46,632 bases of DNA from a virus, in the IMG/VR virus record IMGVR_UViG_3300046543_000361, positions 1 to 46,632 of that record; one strand, given 5' to 3'. The position numbers were made by a program, and so were the translations under genes. The notes below the pieces were generated by a model. The model was not told the DNA's origin, ran no database searches, and saw nothing but the letters and a program-made list of their open reading frames with translations. Shown one piece after another: positions 22,717-32,385 of this stretch. The stretch's first letter is position 1. Each line of letters starts with the position of its first letter.

Positions 22717-25700
22717 CGACTACGGTAGCGTAAAAGACATGTATGATACCCTGTATGATGCAGGGGTCACAACGAAAACATTGCCTGAGTGGTCTCAGGA
22801 CATGAATGAGTTGACGAATACCCAATTATACAATGCAGGATTGCATGATAACTGGATTAAAAGAACGTCACATGGGATTGATAAGATACTAGAGTCGACA
22901 GGGTTACCAGGATATGGAGAGCAGTTGGGAAGATCTGTAGGTGGGTTGGTCGGAGCACCAGAGGCAGGAGCTGAAGTGGGGCATGGGCTTCCACGGTCAG
23001 TATTAAACTTTGCACCATTGCTTATTCCTGGTGGTGGAGTGCCTGCAGTCGCAGCGAAGTTGGGCCTTACTGGAGCATTAACCGCGGGTGAGACGTATGA
23101 GAAAACTGATAGTCCACTTGCCTCACTAATCTCAGGTGGCGTTGCTACGGCATTGCCTGGAGTTGCTGGAAAAGCCTCAGACGTGGTTGGAAGTCTATTG
23201 AGCAAATCCATTGGTGTTCCTTCGATTGCAGGTCCTGTGGCAGACCTTGAAGGGAATGTGTTGAAAAACATAACTCAGTATTTCCCTGAGACATTTGCAC
23301 AGAAGGCTATTCCTAAAGTGGGTGGAGAGTTAGCTGGACAAGCTGCGGCCGCGGGTGTAATGGGTGCGGCTCAACCGTTACAACAGCTCGCTGAAGGTGA
23401 GACACCGACTTCACCATTTACAACCGAGAACGCACTGAATCTCACGTTGGGTCAGCTCCCGTTTGCAGCACTACATATTGGTGGGAAGGCATTAGGCCTA
23501 CATGGAGAAGCTCCTGAACCAATGAAAGCTGACGATCTACAGAAGATCATTGATATGTCAGCGGCGAGGATCAAGTTGAAAACGGCCGCGGATGACCTTG
23601 CAAATAAGACAGAGATTGAAAAGGGTAGTGATGGAGTTGCTGATGAAACACAGCAGCCTGAGGTTTCCTATGAGACTAAACGACAAACCCGACTCCTGTT
23701 GCAATCTGTCCGCGGTGAACAGATAGCTTTGAAGGACGATCCTAATTTGACCGATGAGCAAAAGGTCGAACGGATGAATGATCTGTTGAATCAGGATTTT
23801 GACCTTCAGAAGAAGAACACGGCTGAGGATACCAGCACGATTTTGGGCAATGGTATCAATGAGGACACTACACGACAGGAAATTGTAGGGAAACAGTTGG
23901 CCGAGAATCGTAGTGGCACATGGCGTGCAGTTCAAGTGCTGGATGATCCTACGAATCCGCCAGATTTGGTGGGTCGCGTAATAGGTTACTCAACGAAAAG
24001 TGAACCTTCACCACAGCATTTTGGTCTTTCGACGTTAAATACGAGTCCTATCAATCCCGTTGGAAAATTTAGCCTACCTGATCCTCAATGGTGGTCGCAC
24101 AACAAAACCGTTGACGAATGGAATCAACGCTACGTGAAAAAACAGGGTGAGATTGTATCACCGTGGGACCAGCCACCTGAACTTCCTACACAGGAACGCG
24201 AACTGACAGATGAGCAAGTCAGTATGCATTTGAACGAGCTGAAAAATATCTATGATGCAGCTGACGCAGCTGATTCACCTGGTGATTTGCAGTCCGCGGT
24301 GGTCCATCTAAATGGAGTAGAAGCTGAGAATAACCTCCCTACAACAAATGACGCAACAATCTCGAGAAGTGCGAATCAACTCATCAACGCGGGCTTCAAT
24401 CCCGATGACGCAGTCAAAGCAACCGTTAAAGCCAGAACACGCAGAGTTGCTCGAGAGCTTACTGCAGGTGCTACGGCTACCAAAGCCCAAGTCACCCGAC
24501 TGTTGAAGGCTGGGTTTGATCAGGAAACGATTGATAAGATGGATGGTGAGCAGAGGGCAGACGCTCTAGGTGCTATTAAGTCACTGAGAGAAACTGAGCG
24601 TGGAGCACCGAAGCCCACCAAAGAAGAAGCTGCAACGGTCTCTGCTCAGTTCGAGGCGGGCAAGGGAACGAATCCGGGGTTTTCGGTTATTACTGCGGAT
24701 AAATTGTCACATTCGCATGAGGAGGACACGACGGAGAATCAACCCCTAAAGGATCTAGTTACAGACGCGGCAGTAGCCGCTGCTAAGTCACCCGAGGCGA
24801 CAGCCGCATTTCAGGGTTGGGAAGGGCACGAGGACACCACGATTGGCAAGGACTTCACAGATTTTCTTGATCTTGTTCAGAACTATACTTCGTTAAAAAA
24901 TGTCGATCCTGACGAGGCAGCTAAAACTTTGAACGATCGGTTTGGCACTACGACGTGGGATGCTCAGGAAGTTAAGGACTTCATCAATCGTCCACATGTG
25001 CAAGAGTGGTCGAAAGGGTTGGATGCTGAGTTGGTAAGAATGCAGACTGGGAACGGGTCACCATTCACTTATTATCACGGAACGCAACTTCCAGTTGAAA
25101 AATTTGTTGCTGGTCATCCAGTATATTTAACGTCTGATATTGAAGCCGCGCGTAGTTATGCACGTAATAGTGAACGTGCTAGTGAAGGTGCAAGAGTGCC
25201 ACCAAGAGAAGGTCAACCAACAGTTTTGAATGTTAAAACAGATTTTCAAAATGTTGCAAAAGTAGATGATGTTGAAAATGTTATTAAAGAACTTGGAGTT
25301 AAAGATTCTGTTGATGATGTGCTTTTTGGGACTAGTATAGATTCTGGTAAGGTGTTTGATGAGTTATCGAACCGTGGTTATGATGCAGTAGATTATCATG
25401 ACCAAAACGCTGAAACTGGAGATGTTATTCCTGCTGTGCTTTCGTTGAAACCTGAGGATTTACAAGTTGCAGATCAAACTAAAATTGCAGCACCAGGAAC
25501 GGTAGGTCGTGCAGATGCACCCGAATGGGTTCCAGATGAGCAGCGTGACATTGATAAGATTCAACAAATGGGAATTGCACAGGGTGGGAAGGGTATGCTA
25601 CAATTTTTGCAGAATAGTGGAAACCCACTTTTCACGGCACTTGCGAAGGACTTATCCAAGTTCGGAGATTCGCTTTCTCGTATTAGGGGATCAGTCAGGG

Positions 25701-28700
25701 ACATTGAGAGTGGAGCTCTGACTCGAAGATTACCTGGTGACCAATTTGAAATCTCACTATCACCAGCTGTGTTGCGGGAGCCAGATTTTGAACAGAATTA
25801 TACAGTAGCACATGAGCTCATTCATGGTCTTACAATGGCTGAACTTGGGAGGCCCACCAATAGTGCAATCTATGATGGGATGAACGACCTACGTGAAAAG
25901 GTCATTGCGAAGTTGCCCAAGGACATGAAGGCGGCTTACAACAACGCAATTGAAAACGGTTGGTATGACAAATACATGTCAGCAACACGACCTGAGGACG
26001 GGTCGGTTGAGTCCCTGATGCCAAAGGGAACGTCGGAGCAGCGAGCCACACTTTATGCGTTACTTAACACGGATGAATTTGTAGCTCAAGGCTTGAGTGA
26101 GAACTCATTCCGCCAGTTTTTGAAAGGTATAAAGTCGGATGGTGGTGGTTGGTATCATAGGTTTACCAACTATGTGAAAACCCTGTTGGGTATTGGTGAA
26201 AACATTTCCAATACCGCGTTCGAGGAGTTCCTTTCCAAGACGGATCAGTTGCTCACACGTGGTAATTACGTCTCAAGTTTCAAGAACTTCTCTGATCGTT
26301 ATTTTGAGAACCTCGGACATGCGGATCAATATGTTCGATCTAATACTCAACGAGCTATGGCACTCATGTTAGGTGCTGAGAGCACAGACTCTCCAATGGT
26401 TACACTATCAATGCTACGAGCTGGTGTAGGAGCTGTTCGTTCACCTGAATGGGCTACCTCGTATCGGGATGCAATTCGGATGTTTAATGAAAAGGGTGAT
26501 GACGCTGCGGTGACCCATTCGGTCTTGGATGAAACTGGACACCAGTCGAACTTGAATGGGTTAAATGACATGACCGATTCACTAATGCTAGGTGAAACGT
26601 CACACGATGCATTGGAGCTGTTGCCGGAAGCTGCTGCCCGCTACATTTTTGAAACTGCTAAGGACGCACAGAATATTCTAGGTGTTATACGGGCAGCCAC
26701 ACTCGAACACAACAAGGGTATTGTAAATATTGCTGACCCAGGGTTCATTCGTAACATTGCAAAGCAAACGTTAAAAGGTGTTGATGCGGTTGTGGGACAA
26801 TCTCGCTTACACGATATGCAGATTCGTGATATGCAAGGACTGTTGGGAATGACGCCTGACAACTACCTTCAGGACATGATTCGCGGAGCGTTGGAGAAGG
26901 GCGATACAAAGTCACCTGAATGGGCAACTGACGAAACTAAACGCTCGTGGGGTCAGGCGATCCAAAGGTTCATTGAGCCTATTGGACAGCTTGCGAGAAG
27001 GGTGGGACCAGAGGCTTCTGAGGCGTTTGCAAGGGGTTGGCAACTCAACGCTAATATGCGTAAGATGATGAGTGAGTCCGTCAAAGCTTTTGGTATGGAT
27101 TTGTCCACAATGACGTTGACCAAAGAGACGGTCAAAAACATGCAACGTGCGTTAGTGGAACCACGTATTACAGATGCAGTTAACAAATGGATCTACGAGA
27201 ATCAACTCGCTGGTAAAAGGACTGGAGAAACCCGAGTAATCGAAGCTGACGATCCGAGGATTGTTAACGTGATTGGGAACCTCAGTAAAGCTGATCGAGA
27301 CGTAGTTGAGGATATTGTCAATAAACATCAAATCTCCATGCAACATATGCAGGAGCAAGTCCTTGAGAAGGGCCTACAAATTGCCTCTACCAACGGAGCA
27401 GTTATAGCTCAACGTTTGAATGGTGGCAAGTTGAAGGACAATGTGGCACTGAGTGAGCAATTGTTAAAAGCCTTCACCGCAGACCGCTCAGACCCCAACA
27501 TGTCGGCGATAGCTGATCAGCAAATTGCACAGGTTCAGGCCAAGATGGACCCAGACTCCTTCTTAGCGTTAGCAAGGTTTACAAAGTCTGCTGCTGACTC
27601 GTGGCAGGCGCAGCGTGAATGGTTCAAAACAAATCCTGCGTGGAGCACAGCACAACGATATGGAAAACTACTTGTTGAATACAAAAAGAATGGTAAGACT
27701 TTTACAGCTGGGGTTGACACAAAACAAGAGGCGGAACAGATCACGGGAGGGCGTCCGTTCAAACTCACGAAGAACTCCCAATACGACGAAGACAGACCGC
27801 CAATCCTTGGACCAGACTCGGTTGGAATAGTTAACCGATTGAGAGAGTTGGAAGGGACCCAACTGGATATCCTACGAAGCAGTGGTGCGTTCAGTCCTGA
27901 CCAGATTGCCCAAATTCAACAATATAGCCCCTCAGAACAGTTTGCAACTGAAGAAACCTATCGGGGTGGAGTTCCTGGATTGACACCTCCAACAAGGGGT
28001 CTGACAAAGGGCGCGTCAGAGTTACCTTGGTTACGCAACCACTTTTCGTGGGTATCAAAAACTGCCAACTACTGGAGTAGACAACTGCTTCGAGCCCAAG
28101 CACGAGCGCATTTGTTGGACCCTGAGATAGCTCAAAACGAACAACTTCGACGTGACCTACAAACGCATTACGATAATATCCTACAGCCTGACAGTCAGGT
28201 AGGTCGATTAGCACAACGTGCTGCGATGACATGGTTTATGGGATTCAATCCTGCGTCCGCAATGATCAATGCAACGCAACCATTTTTAACACATGTTGCG
28301 GAGCTAACCTCCATGTCGGGCAAGCCGTTGGATTCGTATCGGAGGGTTTTGAGTGCAATAAAGGACGTTTTTGCCAATAAGTTGGGTAAGGATCAATGGT
28401 CGGATGAGGGTGTGGGTAACATGATTCATGAAGCCTACCAGTCGGGGGAACTCGACCTGTCGAAGTATGATGACCAAGCAGAAGCTCAAGAGTCAATCCA
28501 CACAAACTACAAACGATTATTATCAGGCAACCGAACACAAACAACTGGACAACGTCTTTCGACTCTGGCTGGTTCATATAGCACATGGGGTTTGGCTATG
28601 TTCCGAACGGTTGAGGAAATGAATAACATGGCGGCGTTGATAGCGTCATACAAATATTACCGAGAGTCTGAGCCCAATCTGAGCCAAGACCAGCTTGTGG

Positions 28701-29968
28701 CAAAAGCGTTCGAGTTCAATCATGCAGTCAATTACGGGGGCGGACGAGCCGCAAGACCTATCGGAGTATTCTCTGGTCGTGGAGCCTTTCCGCGTACTGC
28801 AGCAATGCTCGCCACTTCGATGCAGTCATATAACCTTGGAACAACTTTTCAACTTGTACGCTATATAAAGTCAGGGCTCTTTCGTCCAGAAGGGGCAACG
28901 CCTCATGAAGTCTGGTCAGCTCGAAAGGCGGCAGTTCAAATGTTGGCCACTCAGTTCGCTGCCGCAGGCGTACTAGGATTGCCCTTCGTATCAGGAATGC
29001 TCTCTGTGTTGAATTCAGCGTTTCCCAACCTAGAAGTGAATCGACACTTGAGGGAATGGATGCAGGACATAACGGGGGGTGACGAGCAAAACGGTCACGT
29101 ATTGAACGATATAGCAATGACAGGTGCACCTTCAATGTTAGGGTGGGATTTACAATCACGATTGAGTATGGGGAATACGGTTCCAGGCGTTAGTGAGATC
29201 AATGGGTTTCAACCGGAGAACCTTCTCGGCGCACCATTCAACCTCGTATCCAACTTCGTCAAGGGCGGCGTACAACTCGCCTCGGGTAACATACCACAAG
29301 CCGTCGATGCCTTCGCTCCCAGTGCATACAAGAAGCTTGAGCAACTCCTGAGGTCCAACGGACAGGTCTTGGATTACCGCAACAGACCAATTTTTACGCC
29401 AACGATCGGAGAAACTGTAGGGATAGGTTTGGGGTTCCAACCAAAACGCCTTTCCGATTACAACGCTGCGAGCCGTATGGCCAAGCAGAGTGACGACAAT
29501 ATCAAACGTCGAGAGGGAGATTTTCATCAACAGATGGCGGGAGAAGTGTTGAAAGGGAACTTTGGAACTGTTCGTCAGGCCCTACAACAACGCTCACGAG
29601 AGGACAAAACTTATGACCCTCGGGAGGCGGTTCGTTCAATTGCAGGTGCAGCCGAAGAACTGACTTTCCCGCGGGATCTACGACGAGAAGGTACAGTTGG
29701 CGGCTCGGATGTTCGAGATAAACTTCTTGCAACATTTAATCTTCCTCCGGTTGGTCAACCATCAGAGGTGGACCGACTGAACTTTCGTCAGAATGTTCAG
29801 CAACGACTTGGGTTAGTGGGATCGTCACCCACGGATTTATCGACGGCAACGGTGATTGATCAGCTAAGGCAACAGAATCCGGCGTCGAGTCGGGCTGAGC
29901 TACGCCAACAAGCGACCCTCCTTTTGCACGGACGGCGGCTGCAAACTTATCCATTACAGCAGGAGTAG
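22709..29968 (+). CDS. Giant polyvalent virion protein (ART and metallopeptidase domains)
   Basis: 2,419 residues. Residues ~65-260 are Gly/Ala-rich with hydrophobic helices. Around 785-930 a segment begins TYYHGTQLPVEKF and contains VYLTSDIEAARSYA, the H-G-T / Y-x-T pattern of ADP-ribosyltransferase-like (ART) domains. At 1035-1039 is HELIH (VAHELIHGLT), with Glu1123 (NTDEFVAQ) as a possible third zinc ligand, a zincin-like peptidase. The C-terminal third is helical with MGFNPASAMINATQPFL, reminiscent of large polyvalent-protein-associated domains. Such proteins are known from phages and conjugative elements and are thought to enter the cell with DNA. Here it probably also serves as the ejection conduit. 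Its last 233 bp overlap the helicase gene on the other strand. Confidence 0.75.
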   Translation: MALDYGSVKDMYDTLYDAGVTTKTLPEWSQDMNELTNTQLYNAGLHDNWIKRTSHGIDKILESTGLPGYGEQLGRSVGGLVGAPEAGAEVGHGLPRSVLNFAPLLIPGGGVPAVAAKLGLTGALTAGETYEKTDSPLASLISGGVATALPGVAGKASDVVGSLLSKSIGVPSIAGPVADLEGNVLKNITQYFPETFAQKAIPKVGGELAGQAAAAGVMGAAQPLQQLAEGETPTSPFTTENALNLTLGQLPFAALHIGGKALGLHGEAPEPMKADDLQKIIDMSAARIKLKTAADDLANKTEIEKGSDGVADETQQPEVSYETKRQTRLLLQSVRGEQIALKDDPNLTDEQKVERMNDLLNQDFDLQKKNTAEDTSTILGNGINEDTTRQEIVGKQLAENRSGTWRAVQVLDDPTNPPDLVGRVIGYSTKSEPSPQHFGLSTLNTSPINPVGKFSLPDPQWWSHNKTVDEWNQRYVKKQGEIVSPWDQPPELPTQERELTDEQVSMHLNELKNIYDAADAADSPGDLQSAVVHLNGVEAENNLPTTNDATISRSANQLINAGFNPDDAVKATVKARTRRVARELTAGATATKAQVTRLLKAGFDQETIDKMDGEQRADALGAIKSLRETERGAPKPTKEEAATVSAQFEAGKGTNPGFSVITADKLSHSHEEDTTENQPLKDLVTDAAVAAAKSPEATAAFQGWEGHEDTTIGKDFTDFLDLVQNYTSLKNVDPDEAAKTLNDRFGTTTWDAQEVKDFINRPHVQEWSKGLDAELVRMQTGNGSPFTYYHGTQLPVEKFVAGHPVYLTSDIEAARSYARNSERASEGARVPPREGQPTVLNVKTDFQNVAKVDDVENVIKELGVKDSVDDVLFGTSIDSGKVFDELSNRGYDAVDYHDQNAETGDVIPAVLSLKPEDLQVADQTKIAAPGTVGRADAPEWVPDEQRDIDKIQQMGIAQGGKGMLQFLQNSGNPLFTALAKDLSKFGDSLSRIRGSVRDIESGALTRRLPGDQFEISLSPAVLREPDFEQNYTVAHELIHGLTMAELGRPTNSAIYDGMNDLREKVIAKLPKDMKAAYNNAIENGWYDKYMSATRPEDGSVESLMPKGTSEQRATLYALLNTDEFVAQGLSENSFRQFLKGIKSDGGGWYHRFTNYVKTLLGIGENISNTAFEEFLSKTDQLLTRGNYVSSFKNFSDRYFENLGHADQYVRSNTQRAMALMLGAESTDSPMVTLSMLRAGVGAVRSPEWATSYRDAIRMFNEKGDDAAVTHSVLDETGHQSNLNGLNDMTDSLMLGETSHDALELLPEAAARYIFETAKDAQNILGVIRAATLEHNKGIVNIADPGFIRNIAKQTLKGVDAVVGQSRLHDMQIRDMQGLLGMTPDNYLQDMIRGALEKGDTKSPEWATDETKRSWGQAIQRFIEPIGQLARRVGPEASEAFARGWQLNANMRKMMSESVKAFGMDLSTMTLTKETVKNMQRALVEPRITDAVNKWIYENQLAGKRTGETRVIEADDPRIVNVIGNLSKADRDVVEDIVNKHQISMQHMQEQVLEKGLQIASTNGAVIAQRLNGGKLKDNVALSEQLLKAFTADRSDPNMSAIADQQIAQVQAKMDPDSFLALARFTKSAADSWQAQREWFKTNPAWSTAQRYGKLLVEYKKNGKTFTAGVDTKQEAEQITGGRPFKLTKNSQYDEDRPPILGPDSVGIVNRLRELEGTQLDILRSSGAFSPDQIAQIQQYSPSEQFATEETYRGGVPGLTPPTRGLTKGASELPWLRNHFSWVSKTANYWSRQLLRAQARAHLLDPEIAQNEQLRRDLQTHYDNILQPDSQVGRLAQRAAMTWFMGFNPASAMINATQPFLTHVAELTSMSGKPLDSYRRVLSAIKDVFANKLGKDQWSDEGVGNMIHEAYQSGELDLSKYDDQAEAQESIHTNYKRLLSGNRTQTTGQRLSTLAGSYSTWGLAMFRTVEEMNNMAALIASYKYYRESEPNLSQDQLVAKAFEFNHAVNYGGGRAARPIGVFSGRGAFPRTAAMLATSMQSYNLGTTFQLVRYIKSGLFRPEGATPHEVWSARKAAVQMLATQFAAAGVLGLPFVSGMLSVLNSAFPNLEVNRHLREWMQDITGGDEQNGHVLNDIAMTGAPSMLGWDLQSRLSMGNTVPGVSEINGFQPENLLGAPFNLVSNFVKGGVQLASGNIPQAVDAFAPSAYKKLEQLLRSNGQVLDYRNRPIFTPTIGETVGIGLGFQPKRLSDYNAASRMAKQSDDNIKRREGDFHQQMAGEVLKGNFGTVRQALQQRSREDKTYDPREAVRSIAGAAEELTFPRDLRREGTVGGSDVRDKLLATFNLPPVGQPSEVDRLNFRQNVQQRLGLVGSSPTDLSTATVIDQLRQQNPASSRAELRQQATLLLHGRRLQTYPLQQE

Positions 29969-31169
29969 CGTAGACGCTGTCCTGATATGCGGAGCCACCG
30001 CCCAAAAACATGTCGGCTTTTATTACTCTTTTACTGTCAATAAGAAATTGAAGACAATCTTCAAATTCGTTGGGTGGCCGACACAAGGTAAAGAAGTTTA
30101 TTTTGAGGTCGCGTTTAGAGACGGGAATGTCACGGGCTTCAATAAACTCGCCTATTTTTAAGGCCACGGCTGCAAGCTCGTTTCGTCCTACACCACCGAA
30201 TATACGAATGAGCTCATGTTCCAGGATTGCGAGAAACTCTAGGGTTGTCTCGAAGTGTTTTATTTTGAGTTTTAGGTTAAAGTCCTCGCTCAAACAGGTT
30301 AGCATCCCCAGTTTCAATACTTGAATCGACTTGGATGCGAACCACGATTGGAGAGCTGGAGGTTGTTTGGGAACTTCCACAAGGTAGGATTTATACCACT
30401 CTGTCCACCACACATCTACCTCGTCCGACCACGCAAATGCGCCACCAGTTTTCTGAAGCTGTTTAAGATGCGTGACACAACGGTCTCGGGCTGCTTTTTG
30501 GTGAGCGTCAAATGTAGGTTTAGGGTGGGGATCGTCCCATCTACGCTCACCATATTGAAAGAGAGTTCGACGGGCAAGTCCAGTGGATATAATTCTAGCC
30601 TTTTGTAAATCGCTAGCAACCTCGTTAGTAAGTGCTCCGAGAAGGACAATGTAGGGTCCGATGAGGACATCTTCACCCATATTTTTCGTTCGGTATCTGT
30701 ATAGGTCTTCGTCATATATATCGTTGAGTGCATTAATCCAACCATTTGCGTCTATTGAAATAAAGTTGATGAATTCGTTTGCGACGATTGTCATGGGATG
30801 AACCTCACGGACTATACCATCGGGCCACCTTGCTGGAAATGCTACAGGAGAAGGTAAAGGTGGATCGGCTTTGGGATTACCCATCATGAATCGCCACAGA
30901 CCCGGCGGTGTTTCGACTGACCCTGAGATTGGGACGTCAGGTAATTCAGCAAGGACCCTTTTAACTTTACGCATCGCCCACGTTTTACCGTTTCCTGCTG
31001 GCCCCACAAACATAACATATATGTTTGGAAAGATCGCTGTGTCCTCAAAGGGCAACCAAACGCGTCGTGAAATAGCAACAGAGAGAGCTGTGTAACCTCC
31101 CCACACATGGAACATTTCAGGGGCTTCGTTGCCACTGGCGTATTCGAGGTAGTCATGAAGAAATGCCAT
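29736..31169 (-). CDS. Replicative helicase-like P-loop ATPase (DUF3987 type)
   Basis: 477 residues. The N-terminus (HVWGGYTALSVAISRRVWLP) and the Walker A VGPAGNGKT (residues 55-63) follow the pattern of DUF3987/YfjI-type proteins found as the helicase half of phage primase-helicases. TIVANEFINFISID (about 127-140) is the likely Walker B region. No primase or zinc domain is attached and no separate primase was recognised. The C-terminal ~90 residues are Pro/Ser-rich and lie in the convergent overlap. TAATG coupling to the preceding gene. Confidence 0.75.
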   Translation of the reverse strand: MAFLHDYLEYASGNEAPEMFHVWGGYTALSVAISRRVWLPFEDTAIFPNIYVMFVGPAGNGKTWAMRKVKRVLAELPDVPISGSVETPPGLWRFMMGNPKADPPLPSPVAFPARWPDGIVREVHPMTIVANEFINFISIDANGWINALNDIYDEDLYRYRTKNMGEDVLIGPYIVLLGALTNEVASDLQKARIISTGLARRTLFQYGERRWDDPHPKPTFDAHQKAARDRCVTHLKQLQKTGGAFAWSDEVDVWWTEWYKSYLVEVPKQPPALQSWFASKSIQVLKLGMLTCLSEDFNLKLKIKHFETTLEFLAILEHELIRIFGGVGRNELAAVALKIGEFIEARDIPVSKRDLKINFFTLCRPPNEFEDCLQFLIDSKRVIKADMFLGGGSAYQDSVYATPAVMDKFAAAVRAKGGSLVGVAQPDSTPDSVALADQSPLPSINPWVTIPLTQVVAEHSDESSVGPPLMVDQPEED

Positions 31170-31345
31170 TAGCGTAGATAATCTTCGGCTTTAACTAGAG
31201 GTCCCATTTGACGAAATCTATAAATCGCGTTTTCACGTTTAGCGAGTTCACGTGCAGCGACTTCACGAATTAGAATATCTTCACCTTCGTTCCGAGCTAT
31301 TCGACTAAGCTGCTCCATGGACATTAGATTTGTTTTTAGTTTCAT
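31169..31345 (-). CDS. Small helical early protein (58 aa)
   Basis: The frame is open from a GTG at 31393, but the ATG at 31345 (MKLKTNLMSMEQLSRIARNE) is the first plausible start; a further in-frame ATG follows at residue 8. Helical, with charged heptads (REVAARELAKRENAIYRFRQ). It overlaps the helicase start as TAATG. Possibly a helicase partner by position only. Confidence 0.55.
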   Translation of the reverse strand: MKLKTNLMSMEQLSRIARNEGEDILIREVAARELAKRENAIYRFRQMGPLVKAEDYLR

Positions 31346-31408
31346 AAATAAGTAGCAGACTATTTTCGTAGAGCCCAGTCTCCTGAGATACACCCGGTCT
31401 GCTGGCGG

Positions 31409-32275
31409 TCAAAGAACTGCAATTACTGTTGGGTTAAAAGGGATTCCATCGGAGGTTAGACAAAGGTATTTTACTTTTATCATTCGTCCAATGGGTGGAT
31501 TTTCGTTATATTGAATACACTCAGCTTCGGTGAGACCAGAACCAACACCAAAGTGATGACCATTTCCAACTTCACAGATTAGTGCACCAACCATTCCAGC
31601 TCGTTTGCCTTCGCCTTCTGAGGTTCCAACGCATAGGAATTCGTGGTCTTGCCAATCTTTGCGTTTGAGCATATGCCAAACACGGTTGTTTTTGTCGGAC
31701 AAAAAGCGTGAACGACCCTGGCCATTTGTTCGTTCTTGTTTAGGTTTAGTATAAGGGCATGCACTAATACGATACATAATACCTTCATACTTTTGTTCTA
31801 TTGCTGTGGTGTAAAAATCGTTGGCATCCCATTCGTTGAATACCCTTACAGTTCTTACAAATTTGATTGGAACATCAGCTCCTATGAGTCCCCGTTTTTC
31901 TGCTACCATGTTTACATAACGTTCTTCTATTCCTTTGTTATAATCAACACGGTCAAAGATGTGATACTCCACATTGGGGGTGTCTTTGTTAGCTCCGCGA
32001 ACTGTAGCATTAACTGCAACAGCTTGATTGATCCGTTGAAGTGGCCAGCCATGCACGTAGAGTTCCCCATCAAGTATCCATTCCGGTGGGAACATTTCCT
32101 TCATGTAAGTCTCGAGATGTGTAAGCATACCCTTGGGCCATGGTAGTTCATCACGGGACTGGAAGAATCCACCTTGACTTAGAGCTCGAACTCCGTTAAG
32201 TTTGTCCTGAAGCCACACGCCAGAGGAGTAATCGACGCGATGGGGTTCGTATATGTGAGCGAGTAGGGGTTTCAT
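31409..32275 (-). CDS. ATP-dependent DNA ligase
   Basis: 288 residues. Nucleotidyltransferase motifs occur in order: I (DKLNGVR, Lys25 the adenylated residue, Asn in place of the more usual Asp), the ILDGELY motif (Glu71), YHIFD, KYEGIMYR, and motif V WHMLKRKD with two lysines. An OB-like C-terminus ends KVKYLCLTSDGIPFNPTVI. Length matches short phage ligases without an N-terminal DNA-binding domain. It seals Okazaki fragments and nicks during phage replication. ATGA-coupled to the 37-aa membrane peptide. Confidence 0.92.
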   Translation of the reverse strand: MKPLLAHIYEPHRVDYSSGVWLQDKLNGVRALSQGGFFQSRDELPWPKGMLTHLETYMKEMFPPEWILDGELYVHGWPLQRINQAVAVNATVRGANKDTPNVEYHIFDRVDYNKGIEERYVNMVAEKRGLIGADVPIKFVRTVRVFNEWDANDFYTTAIEQKYEGIMYRISACPYTKPKQERTNGQGRSRFLSDKNNRVWHMLKRKDWQDHEFLCVGTSEGEGKRAGMVGALICEVGNGHHFGVGSGLTEAECIQYNENPPIGRMIKVKYLCLTSDGIPFNPTVIAVL

Positions 32276-32385
32276 TTTCGAAATATGACTTCTTTAAGAA
32301 AACTAATTATGCCAATAAGTAGTAATAGGCCCAAGACTATTGCACTACATACACCATCAAATGTCCAGACAAATAAGCTAATCAT
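32272..32385 (-). CDS. Single-span membrane micropeptide (37 aa)
   Basis: Begins MISLFVWTFDGVCSAIVLGL, a single hydrophobic helix through residue 30, then a basic end (KEVIFRK) that should stay in the cytoplasm. A strong SD (AAGGAGTTAGAATG) and ATGA overlaps on both sides show it is a real gene despite its length. A membrane micropeptide inside a replication operon may act in exclusion or membrane takeover (inference). Confidence 0.65.
   Translation of the reverse strand: MISLFVWTFDGVCSAIVLGLLLLIGIISFLKEVIFRK

Noticed and set aside
22795-23271. 158-codon antisense frame
   Set aside because: Mirror of the Gly/Ala-rich start of the giant gene; Pro/Ala-biased shadow.
31736-32146. 136-codon rightward frame opposite the ligase
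   Set aside because: Antisense to clear ligase motifs; Phe/Tyr/Ile-rich, as expected from a mirror.
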